This document shows positions 34,470-42,020 of a stretch of DNA of 56,912 nucleotides, one piece after another. Source of the stretch: an uncultured Sphingomonas sp. (GTDB lineage: Bacteria > Pseudomonadota > Alphaproteobacteria > Sphingomonadales > Sphingomonadaceae). The notes under the pieces were generated by a model. The model was given only the letters and a program-made list of their open reading frames with translations, was not told where the DNA came from and made no database searches. The position numbers and the translations under genes are program-made. The DNA is taken from assembly GCF_902806265.1 (NCBI RefSeq), contig NZ_CADCVZ010000012.1, positions 1-56,912 on the forward strand, read 5' to 3'. The stretch's first letter is position 1. Each line of letters opens with the position of its first letter.

Positions 34470-35123
34470 TTGGTCTCCATCATCATCCTCGCCCTTGTGG
34501 CCTTGTTCGTCGGTCTGCGGCTGTATAGCGTGCTGGGCGAGCGGACTGGTCATGAGCAGCAGCCGATCCTTAAGCCGGCCGAGCCGGACGCGCGGCTGCA
34601 GCCGCGCACCGCGGCGTCCCCGCTGGCGCCGGCCGGGGCTACCGAGGTTCAAGACAACGCTTATTTGCCCACGGCCGGTCCGGGGGTCCGCTCCATCCTC
34701 GCGGCCGATCCGACGTTCGACGTGGCGCGCTTTCTGGAGGGCGCCCAGGCGGCATACCGGATGATCCTGGAAGCGTTCTGGGCCGGTCGGCTGGACGAGG
34801 TCCGCGGTTTCGTTGATCCGGAGATCTATGCTGCGTTCGACCGGGCAATGGCCGAGCGCCAGACCGCCGGTCACAGGCTCGACAACCGCTTGGTGGCGAT
34901 CGAGCAGGCGACCATCACCGAGGCTTCACTCGAGCGCTCGGTGGCGACGGTCGCCGTGCGCTTCGAGGCCGACATTGCGGCGGTGACGCGCAACGCGGAC
35001 GGCGAGGTGATCGCGGGCTCGCTGAGCGACGCAGTACAGACCCGCGACCGCTGGACCTTCCGCCGCGACCTCGCCAGCCGCGATCCAAACTGGATCCTCA
35101 TCGAGACCGACGAAGAAGAGTGA
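34470..35123 (+). CDS. Tim44/TimA family membrane-anchored protein
   Basis: A 217-aa protein with an N-terminal membrane anchor (VSIIILALVALFVGLRLYSVLG) and a C-terminal Tim44-like domain (about 80-215; FLEGAQAAYRMILEAFWAG, then TFRRDLASRDPNWILIETDEEE). In alphaproteobacteria this family (TimA) is related to mitochondrial Tim44 and lies next to secB; a role in envelope protein transport is suspected but unproven. The start is set at TTG 34470, which has AGGA upstream and begins the anchor directly. Starts at 34434 (ATG) or 34410 (TTG) are possible. mltA overlaps the stop. Confidence 0.82.
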   Translation: MVSIIILALVALFVGLRLYSVLGERTGHEQQPILKPAEPDARLQPRTAASPLAPAGATEVQDNAYLPTAGPGVRSILAADPTFDVARFLEGAQAAYRMILEAFWAGRLDEVRGFVDPEIYAAFDRAMAERQTAGHRLDNRLVAIEQATITEASLERSVATVAVRFEADIAAVTRNADGEVIAGSLSDAVQTRDRWTFRRDLASRDPNWILIETDEEE

Positions 35124-36280
35124 GGCTTTGGTCCGGCCTGCTCGCCCTTTCGGGGGCGATGCTTCTATCCTCCTGCGTGACCAAGCCGAGCGCTCCCGTA
35201 GCCGAGCCCGCTAAGCCCAGGAGCGCGATTGAGGCCGGCGTGACTTTGGCGGCGCCGCGCCAGTTCGATCCGACTAAGGCGGAGGCAGCGCTAACTGCTT
35301 TCAAGCTAAGCTGCCCGGTGCTGACGCGGCGTACGGACGGCAGCGGACTGACCCGGCCCGGCGACTGGCAGCCGCTCTGCGCCGAAGCCGCGACGCTCGC
35401 GCCGGGCAGCGCCACCGCCTTTTTCGCCAACCGCTTCGAGTGGGTGCGGGTAGGTGCCGAGGCCGCTTTCGCCACTGGCTATTACGAGCCGGAGATTGCC
35501 GGCTCCCGCGTGTCCGGGCCCGGCTACGCCACGCCCATCTATCGCACGCCGCCCGATCTCGTCCGCTGCACGCGGGCCGACGGGCAGACCGGCCGCGGCC
35601 GCTACGACGGAACGGGCGCCTGCGTCCTATACCATACCCGCGGCGAGATCCAGCGCGGGGCGCTGGCCGGCAAGGGCCTGGAGCTCGCCTGGGCGGCCGA
35701 CCCGGTGGAGCTGTTCTTTCTGGAAATTCAGGGCTCGGGCCGGCTGCGGCTGCCGGACGGGTCGGTGATGCGGGTGGGTTACGACAACCAGAACGGCCGT
35801 GAGTATGTCGCGGTTGGCCGGCTGCTGCGCCAGCGGGGCCTGCTGCCGCAAGGCGGCGCGGGCATGGACGCGATCAAGGCATGGATGCGCGCGCAGCCGG
35901 ACGGCGGCCGCGCGCTGATGCGCGAGAACCTGAGCAACATCTTCTTTCGCGAGCTGACGGGGCCGGGGCCGCTCGGCGCGTTGAACGTGCCCGTCACGCC
36001 GCAGGCGACGGTTGCCGCCGACCCGCTGTTCGTGCCGCTCGGTGCGCCCGTGTGGCTCGACATGGAGCGGCCGGAAGCCGACGGCCTGTGGGTGGCGCAG
36101 GATACGGGCGGAGCGATCAAGGGCGCGAACCGGTTCGATACCTTCTGGGGCGCGGGTCCGCTCGCCACGCAGATCGCTGGCGGCATGGCCGCAAAGGGCC
36201 AAGCGCTGTTGCTCCTCCCGCGCGGAACGGTAGCGCGCGCCCGGGTTACGCCAGCGACCGGTGCGCCAGCTCAGCCCTGA
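35120..36280 (+). CDS. mltA: MltA, membrane-bound lytic murein transglycosylase A
   Basis: MltA cleaves peptidoglycan glycan strands to 1,6-anhydromuropeptides. The 386-aa protein has a lipoprotein signal with lipobox Cys19 (MLLSSCVTK). It shows the MltA domain (FFANRFEWVRV, TGYYEPEIAGSR) and the C-terminal 3D barrel with catalytic Asp in VAQDTGGAIKGANRFD and the FWGAG segment. The GTG at 35120 overlaps the timA stop. Smr begins 20 nt before its end, so timA-mltA-smr is one operon. Confidence 0.94.
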   Translation: MRLWSGLLALSGAMLLSSCVTKPSAPVAEPAKPRSAIEAGVTLAAPRQFDPTKAEAALTAFKLSCPVLTRRTDGSGLTRPGDWQPLCAEAATLAPGSATAFFANRFEWVRVGAEAAFATGYYEPEIAGSRVSGPGYATPIYRTPPDLVRCTRADGQTGRGRYDGTGACVLYHTRGEIQRGALAGKGLELAWAADPVELFFLEIQGSGRLRLPDGSVMRVGYDNQNGREYVAVGRLLRQRGLLPQGGAGMDAIKAWMRAQPDGGRALMRENLSNIFFRELTGPGPLGALNVPVTPQATVAADPLFVPLGAPVWLDMERPEADGLWVAQDTGGAIKGANRFDTFWGAGPLATQIAGGMAAKGQALLLLPRGTVARARVTPATGAPAQP

Positions 36281-36806
36281 GGAGCAGGCGCTGTGGGAGC
36301 GGGTGACCGTGACCATCCAGCCGCTGTCTCGTGATCCACCCGTCGGTCGCCGTGCCGACGTTCGGCCGCCGCCAGCGTCGCAGCCCGAGGTCCCGATACC
36401 ACCGCCGATAACCCGGAAACTCAAGGGGCCGCCTCCGCGTGTGGCTCCGGCGTTGCCGCAACCTGTCCGGCCCGGCACGACGCTGGACGGTCATTGGGAT
36501 CGTCGGCTTCGCTCGGGAACGGTCGAGCCGGATCGGGTGCTAGACCTACATGGCCACGACCTTGATGGTGCCTGGACCGCCATAGACCGGGCGCTGGAGC
36601 AGGCGATCGCGGCGGGAGACCGGGTCTTGCTGCTGATCACCGGGCATCACCGCGCGGGCGAGCCGCCGGTGGAGCGTGGCCGCATCCGGGCGGCCATTCA
36701 CGACTGGCTGGCCGTGTCGCGGCACGCCGGGCGGATCGCGGCCGTCCGCAATGCCCATCGCCGCCACGGCGGAGGCGGGAGCCTGTACCTGGTGCTGCGC
36801 CGCTGA
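36261..36806 (+). CDS. Smr-domain protein
   Basis: A 181-aa protein: a Pro/Arg-rich, probably disordered N-terminal ~75 residues followed by an Smr domain (about 90-181). The domain has the VLDLHGHDLDGAW motif and GDRVLLLITGHHR, where the usual TGKG turn reads TGHHR. It ends in a basic HRRHGGGGSLYLVLRR strand. Smr domains are nicking or RNA/DNA-binding nucleases of the MutS2 tail; stand-alone forms are poorly defined. The GTG at 36261 overlaps mltA by 20 nt. It is the last gene of the timA-mltA-smr operon. Confidence 0.85.
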   Translation: MRQLSPEEQALWERVTVTIQPLSRDPPVGRRADVRPPPASQPEVPIPPPITRKLKGPPPRVAPALPQPVRPGTTLDGHWDRRLRSGTVEPDRVLDLHGHDLDGAWTAIDRALEQAIAAGDRVLLLITGHHRAGEPPVERGRIRAAIHDWLAVSRHAGRIAAVRNAHRRHGGGGSLYLVLRR

Positions 36807-36893
36807 ACCTGCAGATCCTTTCACTCCCGAACGCTTTCTTAACCGTGGAGCTTTAATCCCGGTGAGTGCGCGGCCCTGCCCCGCGCCGGGGAT

Positions 36894-38591
36894 ATGCGCC
36901 GGGTGATGAAGGACGGGACTGCCCAGAAGATCAGCAACGCGGTCCTGTCGTTCCTGGCAGGCTTGGCGTCGTTCGTCTTCTCGCTGGGCGCCTTCCTGAC
37001 GCTCACCCAGCTTCCCCAGCAGATTGCCGCTTCTATGATTGCCGGCTTCTTCTGCGTGCTGGTCTGCTTTGTCGCCGCCGAACGGCCGAACAGCGAGGGC
37101 GCGCGGGCCTTGTCCGCACTTGGCGAGCGCCTGCTGGCGGTGGAAGGCGGGGACCTCACCAGCCCGGCGCCGGCGATCGTCAAGCGCAACCATCCCAAGC
37201 TGGCCGCGGCGGTGGACAGCCTGTTCGCGGAAGTGCGCTCGTCGATCGAAAACGCCCAAGCGCTGGGCATGTACGATCCGGTGACCTCGCTTCCCAACCG
37301 GACCTACTTTCGGGTCGAAGCGGAGCGGCTGCTGCTCGGCAACGGGCAGGAGCAGCTTGGGGCGCTACTGTTCATCGATCTCGATCGGTTCAAATCGGTC
37401 AACGACAGCCTGGGCCACGCGCGCGGCGACCAACTGCTGGTCATGGTGGCCAACCGGCTGCGGGTCGTCGTGAACGGCGAGACGTCGCCCCAGGCGCCGC
37501 GGCCGCTGCTGGCGCGGCTGGCCGGCGACGAATTTACCTTGTTCTTGCCGCAGGTCGGCGATGTCGCCGAGGCCGAACGGCTCGCCCGGCGCGTAGTGTC
37601 GGCGGTCGGCGAAGCCTTTGAGCTGCACGGGCACAGCATCCATGTCGGCGCTTCGGTCGGCATCGCGCTGCTTCCCCGCCACGGTCGCAGCATCGAGGGG
37701 CTGATGCGGGCCGCCGACATCGCCATGTACCGTGCCAAGGGCCGCGGGGGCGGTCAGCTTTGCCTGTTCAGCGACGAGCTGGCGGCCGAGCACAGCCGCA
37801 AGATTGAGACCGAATCGGCCCTTACCGACGCGGTTGAGCGGGGCGAGTTCCTGCTTGCTCTGCAGCCGCAGCTCAGCCTGGCCACCGGCGAGATCACAGG
37901 GGCCGAGGCCCTGCTGCGCTGGAACCACCCGCGTGACGGCATGCGGCCGCCCGCTACCTTCATACCGATTGCCGAGCAGACCGGGCTGATCACCGAGATC
38001 GGCGATTGGGTCATCGCTGAATGCGCGTCGCTGCTGGCGTCATGGCACGAGGCCGGGGCGCCGCCGCGCCGCCTAGCCTTTAACGTGTCTCCGCGGCAGC
38101 TCGACCGGCCCGACTTCTTCAACCGCATGCGGCAGAGTTTCGCCGATGCGGGCGTGCCGCTGTCGCAGGTGGAGCTCGAGTTCACCGAGACCGCCGCAAT
38201 GGAATGCTCGGGCGCGGTGCTGGAGGCGATCGCGGCGCTGCGGGCGGATGGCGCAAGCGTCGCCATCGACGATTTCGGGACCGGCTACTCGAACCTGGCG
38301 CGGCTGCGGAGCATGCCGATCGACCGGGTTAAGCTCGACCCTTCGCTGATCGCGGACATCGCCACCAACGAGCAGGCGCGGGTGATGGTGCAGGCGGTCA
38401 TCCATCTGATCAAGGGGGTCGGCTGCGAAGTGGTGGCGGAAGCTGTCGAAAGCGTGGACGGCGCGGACATCCTGCGGGCGATGGGCTGCGATACAGTGCA
38501 GGGCTTCGTCTTCGCCCAGCCGATGTTCGAAACCGAGTACGTCGCCTGGACCAGCAATGCCGACCGGGGCGCCCGGCGCGTGGTGGCCTAG
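36894..38591 (+). CDS. Membrane GGDEF-EAL protein (cyclic-di-GMP turnover)
   Basis: A 565-aa protein with two N-terminal membrane helices (about 14-36 and 44-62), a HAMP-like linker, a GGDEF domain (about 127-287) and an EAL domain (about 305-550). The cyclase motif reads A-GDEF (210-214), a tolerated variant. No RxxD inhibitory site precedes it (RPLL there). The EAL domain looks catalytically complete: EALLRW (338-343), FNVSPRQL, ELEFTET, AIDDFGTGYSN, VKLDPS, AEAVES and QGFVFAQP. It probably acts as a c-di-GMP phosphodiesterase, perhaps also a cyclase. It has no partner gene; its end overlaps convergent dapE by 4 nt. Confidence 0.92.
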   Translation: MRRVMKDGTAQKISNAVLSFLAGLASFVFSLGAFLTLTQLPQQIAASMIAGFFCVLVCFVAAERPNSEGARALSALGERLLAVEGGDLTSPAPAIVKRNHPKLAAAVDSLFAEVRSSIENAQALGMYDPVTSLPNRTYFRVEAERLLLGNGQEQLGALLFIDLDRFKSVNDSLGHARGDQLLVMVANRLRVVVNGETSPQAPRPLLARLAGDEFTLFLPQVGDVAEAERLARRVVSAVGEAFELHGHSIHVGASVGIALLPRHGRSIEGLMRAADIAMYRAKGRGGGQLCLFSDELAAEHSRKIETESALTDAVERGEFLLALQPQLSLATGEITGAEALLRWNHPRDGMRPPATFIPIAEQTGLITEIGDWVIAECASLLASWHEAGAPPRRLAFNVSPRQLDRPDFFNRMRQSFADAGVPLSQVELEFTETAAMECSGAVLEAIAALRADGASVAIDDFGTGYSNLARLRSMPIDRVKLDPSLIADIATNEQARVMVQAVIHLIKGVGCEVVAEAVESVDGADILRAMGCDTVQGFVFAQPMFETEYVAWTSNADRGARRVVA

Positions 38592-39718
38592 CCGAGTACT
38601 CGCTCGACGATGTGGCGGTAGATGCGGGCAAGCTGCCCGATGTCCGCAACCGACGCGCTTTCATCGAGCTTGTGCATGGTGGCGTTAGGCAGCCCGAAAT
38701 CGACCACTGGGCAGAGCTGGATCAGAAAGCGGCCGTCCGAGGTGCCGCCGCCGGTCGACAAGACGGGGGCAATGCCGGTTTCGTCTTCGATCGCCCCGAC
38801 CACGAGGTCGTAGAGCTCGCCGGGCGGAGTCAGGAAAGCCTCGCCCGAAATGCGGGAGTGCACTTGGGCTCGCGGTTCGACCTCCCGCGCAATGCCCGTC
38901 ACCCGCTCGACCAGCTCCGCCCCGCGCTGGAGATTGTTGAAGCGGATGTTGAGCTGAGCTGTAGCGGAGGCGGGGATGACGTTGTTGGCCTGGGTCGGCG
39001 TTGCCAGCCCCGTGAACTCCAAGTTCGATGGCGGGAAGGCATCGGTGCCGTCATCGAGGTGCATGGAGTCGAGCGCGGCGACGATGCGGGCGAGCTTGCC
39101 GACCGGGTTATCGGCTTTGTGCGGGTACGCGACGTGGCCCTGCGTACCGGGCATCTCCACCACCATGTTGACCGAGCCCCGACGGCCGATCTTCACCGTG
39201 TCGCCGAGCCGCTGCTCGCTGGTTGGCTCGCCGATCAGGATCATGTCGGGGCGTATCCTGCGTTGCTTCAGCCAGTCGATGATTCGCGGCGTGCCGTAGG
39301 TGGCGAAACCCTCCTCGTCCCCGGTTATCAGGAACGACAGGGTGCCACGCCGCTGATCGAACTGTGAGGCGGCGGCGGCGAAAGCAGCGATCGCGCCCTT
39401 CATGTCGTTGGCGCCGCGGCCGATCAGCCGTCCGTCCTCGATCCGCGCGGTGAACGCGTCCCCGCTCCAGCCATCGCCGGGCGGCACCACGTCGAGGTGG
39501 CCGGCGAAGGCAAAGTGCGGGCCCTCGCCCAGCGAGCGGAACGCGACCATGTTCTCGGTGGGCCCGTCTGGCGCCTCGCCCAGTATGAAGCGGTGAACGG
39601 TGAAGCCAAGCGGAGCAAGCGCCTGCTCCAGCACGTCGAACACCGCGCCACGCGCGGGAGTGATGGACGGAACGGAAATCAGCTTGGCGGCGAGGTCAAC
39701 CGGTTCGATAGGGTGCAT
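38588..39718 (-). CDS. dapE: Succinyl-diaminopimelate desuccinylase
   Basis: DapE is a dinuclear-zinc M20-family hydrolase that removes succinate from N-succinyl-L,L-diaminopimelate, giving the DAP used for lysine and peptidoglycan. It has 376 aa. The first metal ligands are in FAGHLDVVPPGD, the second in GRGANDMKG and the catalytic ITGDEEG; GEPTSEQRLGD and GGTSDGRF are further signature loops. It is divergent from the cupin gene by 26 nt. asd, an earlier enzyme of the pathway, is at 47.3 kb. Confidence 0.96.
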   Translation of the reverse strand: MHPIEPVDLAAKLISVPSITPARGAVFDVLEQALAPLGFTVHRFILGEAPDGPTENMVAFRSLGEGPHFAFAGHLDVVPPGDGWSGDAFTARIEDGRLIGRGANDMKGAIAAFAAAASQFDQRRGTLSFLITGDEEGFATYGTPRIIDWLKQRRIRPDMILIGEPTSEQRLGDTVKIGRRGSVNMVVEMPGTQGHVAYPHKADNPVGKLARIVAALDSMHLDDGTDAFPPSNLEFTGLATPTQANNVIPASATAQLNIRFNNLQRGAELVERVTGIAREVEPRAQVHSRISGEAFLTPPGELYDLVVGAIEDETGIAPVLSTGGGTSDGRFLIQLCPVVDFGLPNATMHKLDESASVADIGQLARIYRHIVERVLG

Positions 39719-39744
39719 GGCGGCGGCCTAGCAGGGGAGACGAG

Positions 39745-40206
39745 ATGCCGAAACTGGACCTTAACGCGATCGAGCAAGTCAACCGGACCGGCTACCCTCC
39801 ACCTTTCGATCAGCAAGTGCAGGGGCGCTGGTATCGGCGGCTCGCCCCAGCCGGCGGCCTGACCGACTTCGCGGCCAGCCATGTTGTGCTCAAGCCCGGC
39901 GCTTGGTCGTCGCAGCGCCACTGGCACGACGGGGAGGACGAGTTCCTGGTAATGCTGTCGGGCGAAGCGGTGCTTGTCGAGGATGAGGGAGCGATGCTGC
40001 TTCGGGCGGGCGATTGCGTCGCCTTTCCCAAAGGCACCGGAAACGGCCATCACCTGCGCAACGAAAGCGAAAGCGAGTCTGTGTTCGTGGTGGTGGGCGC
40101 GGGCACTTCTAAAGGCGGCGGATACAGCGACATCGACATGCTGTTCACCGAGTACGGCCACTACACGCGCAAGGACGGCACGCCATATGAGGCCGATCGG
40201 GTCTAG
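39745..40206 (+). CDS. Cupin-domain protein
   Basis: A 153-aa single-domain cupin. Motif 1 is WSSQRHWHDGEDEFLVMLSGEAVLV (metal ligands His-x-His and Glu) and motif 2 DCVAFPKGTGNGHHLRNES. Proteins of this DUF-like subgroup are often annotated as cupin with no assigned substrate; sugar-epimerase or dioxygenase activity is possible but unsupported. It is preceded by GGGAGACGAG 6-13 nt before the ATG. It stands alone between dapE and a convergent lipoprotein gene. Confidence 0.8.
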   Translation: MPKLDLNAIEQVNRTGYPPPFDQQVQGRWYRRLAPAGGLTDFAASHVVLKPGAWSSQRHWHDGEDEFLVMLSGEAVLVEDEGAMLLRAGDCVAFPKGTGNGHHLRNESESESVFVVVGAGTSKGGGYSDIDMLFTEYGHYTRKDGTPYEADRV

Positions 40207-40215
40207 GCTCGGGCT

Positions 40216-40572
40216 TCAGGGACCGGTGAACGCCTCCAGCATGCCCAATGGACCGGCGCGGATCAAACCGCATTGGCCGGCCGCGCGGCCGACCTCAATC
40301 GGAACGCGCGGGTCGTTTACCTGGCCGGTGACGCGGACGAGGTCGGTGACGGTAAGCGCGCCGGGATTGGGGTCGTTCTCTCGGTAGGCGCGGGCCAGGC
40401 GGGCGAGTTCGCGTAGCTGGCCGATCGACAAGCGCTGTTCCAGCCGGGTGCCGACGCATTCGGCCTGAGCAGGCGCGATGCCGTATCCGACCAAGGCGTC
40501 CGCGATGCGGTCGGACGGCGTGGCGCAGGCAGCCAGGCCAAGGGCGGCGGAAAGGGGAAGGTATCTGCGCAT
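40216..40572 (-). CDS. Small hypothetical lipoprotein
   Basis: A 118-aa protein starting MRRYLPLSAALGLAACATPSD, a lipoprotein signal with lipobox cysteine at residue 16. The mature part has two further cysteines (AECVGTRL, GQCGLIRAG), a helical LSIGQLRELARLARAYREN segment and DPRVPIEVGRAAGQC. I know it only as a sphingomonad-type conserved hypothetical. The ATG at 40572 is chosen over 40587 because it starts the signal peptide with two arginines. Confidence 0.7.
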   Translation of the reverse strand: MRRYLPLSAALGLAACATPSDRIADALVGYGIAPAQAECVGTRLEQRLSIGQLRELARLARAYRENDPNPGALTVTDLVRVTGQVNDPRVPIEVGRAAGQCGLIRAGPLGMLEAFTGP

Positions 40573-40607
40573 AAAGGTGAAAAGCACCGCTATGCCAACG
40601 GGTTCCG

Positions 40608-41279
40608 TCAGGCCTTGGCGGCCACCTCCTCATAGCGTTCGATCACCCAGGGCTCGTCCTGCGCCTGGTCGATCCAGCCGGCGACGTGCGGGTGGGCGAG
40701 CACCGCCTCCATATAGGCAGCGGCGAAGGGCGGCACGGGCACGGCATAGGTGACGAAACGGGTCACTACCGGCGCGAACATCATGTCAGTCGCGCACCAC
40801 TCGCCGAACAGAAAGTCGCCGGTCCCGCCGAAGCGCGCACGCGCCTGCGCCCACAGGGTCAGGATGCGGTTGATTTCGGCCGTGACCTCCTTCGACAGCT
40901 GACAGGGGCCGAGGATCTTGCGGACGTTCATCGGCAGGTCGCGGCGCAGGTTGGCGAAGCCCGAGTGCATCTCCGCCGCCATCGAGCGCGCCATACCGCG
41001 GGCCGGATCGTCCTCCGGCCAGAAGCGGGCGCGCTCGGTCAGGTCGACGCAATACTCGATGATCGCCAGGCTGTCCCAGACGACCGTCTCCCCATGCCAC
41101 AGCACCGGCACCTTGCCGAGCGAAGGCGCGAACTCGCCTCCCTCGCGGCGCTTGTCCCAAGCCTCGTCGAACAGCGGCACGACCAGTTCTTCGAACTCGA
41201 GTTCGCTGGCCTTGAGCGCCAGCCAGCCGCGCATGGACCAGCTGGAATAGGCGCGGTTGCCGATGATGAGCTTGAGCAT
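40608..41279 (-). CDS. Glutathione S-transferase family protein
   Basis: A 223-aa GST. The N-terminal thioredoxin-fold domain begins MLKLIIGNRAYSSWSMRGWLA (Ser in the SSWS region is the likely glutathione-activating residue). It continues to GKVPVLWHGETVVWDSLAIIEY (cis-Pro and Ser-Leu-Ala glutathione site). The helical domain spans about 90-220. The R-A-Y-S-S-W-S-M signature marks a subgroup related to maleylacetoacetate isomerase-like/YfcF enzymes. The ATG at 41279 gives the natural start; six extra codons are open upstream. The substrate is unknown. Confidence 0.85.
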   Translation of the reverse strand: MLKLIIGNRAYSSWSMRGWLALKASELEFEELVVPLFDEAWDKRREGGEFAPSLGKVPVLWHGETVVWDSLAIIEYCVDLTERARFWPEDDPARGMARSMAAEMHSGFANLRRDLPMNVRKILGPCQLSKEVTAEINRILTLWAQARARFGGTGDFLFGEWCATDMMFAPVVTRFVTYAVPVPPFAAAYMEAVLAHPHVAGWIDQAQDEPWVIERYEEVAAKA

Positions 41280-41291
41280 GCCTGTCCTTTT

Positions 41292-41378
41292 CGTCACCCC
41301 AGCGAAGGCTGGGTCCAGACTACGCCGCCTCGTTCCTTACGCCAGTTCGTCTGGATGCCAGCCTTCGCTGGCATGACG
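41292..41378. repeat. REP-like inverted repeat pair
   Basis: Two inverted arms, CGTCACCCCAGCGAAGGCTG (41292 on) and GCCAGCCTTCGCTGGCATGACG (to 41378), enclose a ~30-nt centre. Each arm is itself a hairpin (CAGCGAAGGCTG, CAGCCTTCGCTG). This CCAGCGAAGGCTGG type is a common dispersed repeat in sphingomonads. It fills the gap between yihA and the GST gene. Confidence 0.75.
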
Positions 41379-41381
41379 GCA

Positions 41382-42017
41382 TTATTGAAGAGCCGCCTCC
41401 AGCACCGCCGTTCGTAACTCGGCGATGCCGCTCCCGGTTTCACTGGAGGTCGCCACCAGCAGCGGATGGGCGGCAGGACGCTTGAGCGCTTCGTCCGCAG
41501 TGCGGGCGACCGTGGCGTCGAGCTCGCTCGGCTTGATCTTGTCGGCCTTGGTCAGCACCAGGTGGTAGCCGACCGCGGCCGCGTCGAGCATGTCCATGAC
41601 CTCCCGGTCCACCGGCTTGATGCCGTGCCGAGAGTCAATCAGGACCAGCGCGCGCTTTAATACCGGGCGGCCGCGGAGATAGTCGTTCACTAGGAAGCGC
41701 CAGCGCTTGACCAGGTCCTTGGGCGCCTCGGCAAAGCCGTAGCCGGGCATGTCGACCAGTCGCAGCACCGGAGGGCGGCCGACGTCGAAAAGGTTGAGCT
41801 CCTGCGTCCGGCCCGGCGTGTTTGAGGTGCGCGCGAGGCTTTTGCGGTTGGTGAGCGCGTTCAGCAGAGAGGACTTGCCGACGTTGGAGCGGCCGGCGAA
41901 AGCGATTTCCGGAATGTCGGGCTCAGGCAGGAACTGCAGCGAGGGGGCAGACTTCAGGAAGTCGATAGCCCCCGCAAACAGTTTGCGGGCCTGTTCGGCT
42001 GTGTCCGCCTCGTCCAC
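41382..42017 (-). CDS. yihA: YihA/EngB, ribosome biogenesis GTPase
   Basis: This P-loop TRAFAC GTPase is needed for late assembly of the 50S subunit in many bacteria. It has 211 aa. G1 is [17 protein letters not shown]2 threonine lies in SNTPGRTQ, G3 is [11 protein letters not shown] and G4 is LTKADK. The start at 42017 lies 4 nt after the yidC stop. It is the last gene of the rpmH-rnpA-yidD-yidC-yihA block. Confidence 0.95.
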   Translation of the reverse strand: MDEADTAEQARKLFAGAIDFLKSAPSLQFLPEPDIPEIAFAGRSNVGKSSLLNALTNRKSLARTSNTPGRTQELNLFDVGRPPVLRLVDMPGYGFAEAPKDLVKRWRFLVNDYLRGRPVLKRALVLIDSRHGIKPVDREVMDMLDAAAVGYHLVLTKADKIKPSELDATVARTADEALKRPAAHPLLVATSSETGSGIAELRTAVLEAALQ

Positions 42018-42020
42018 GCC

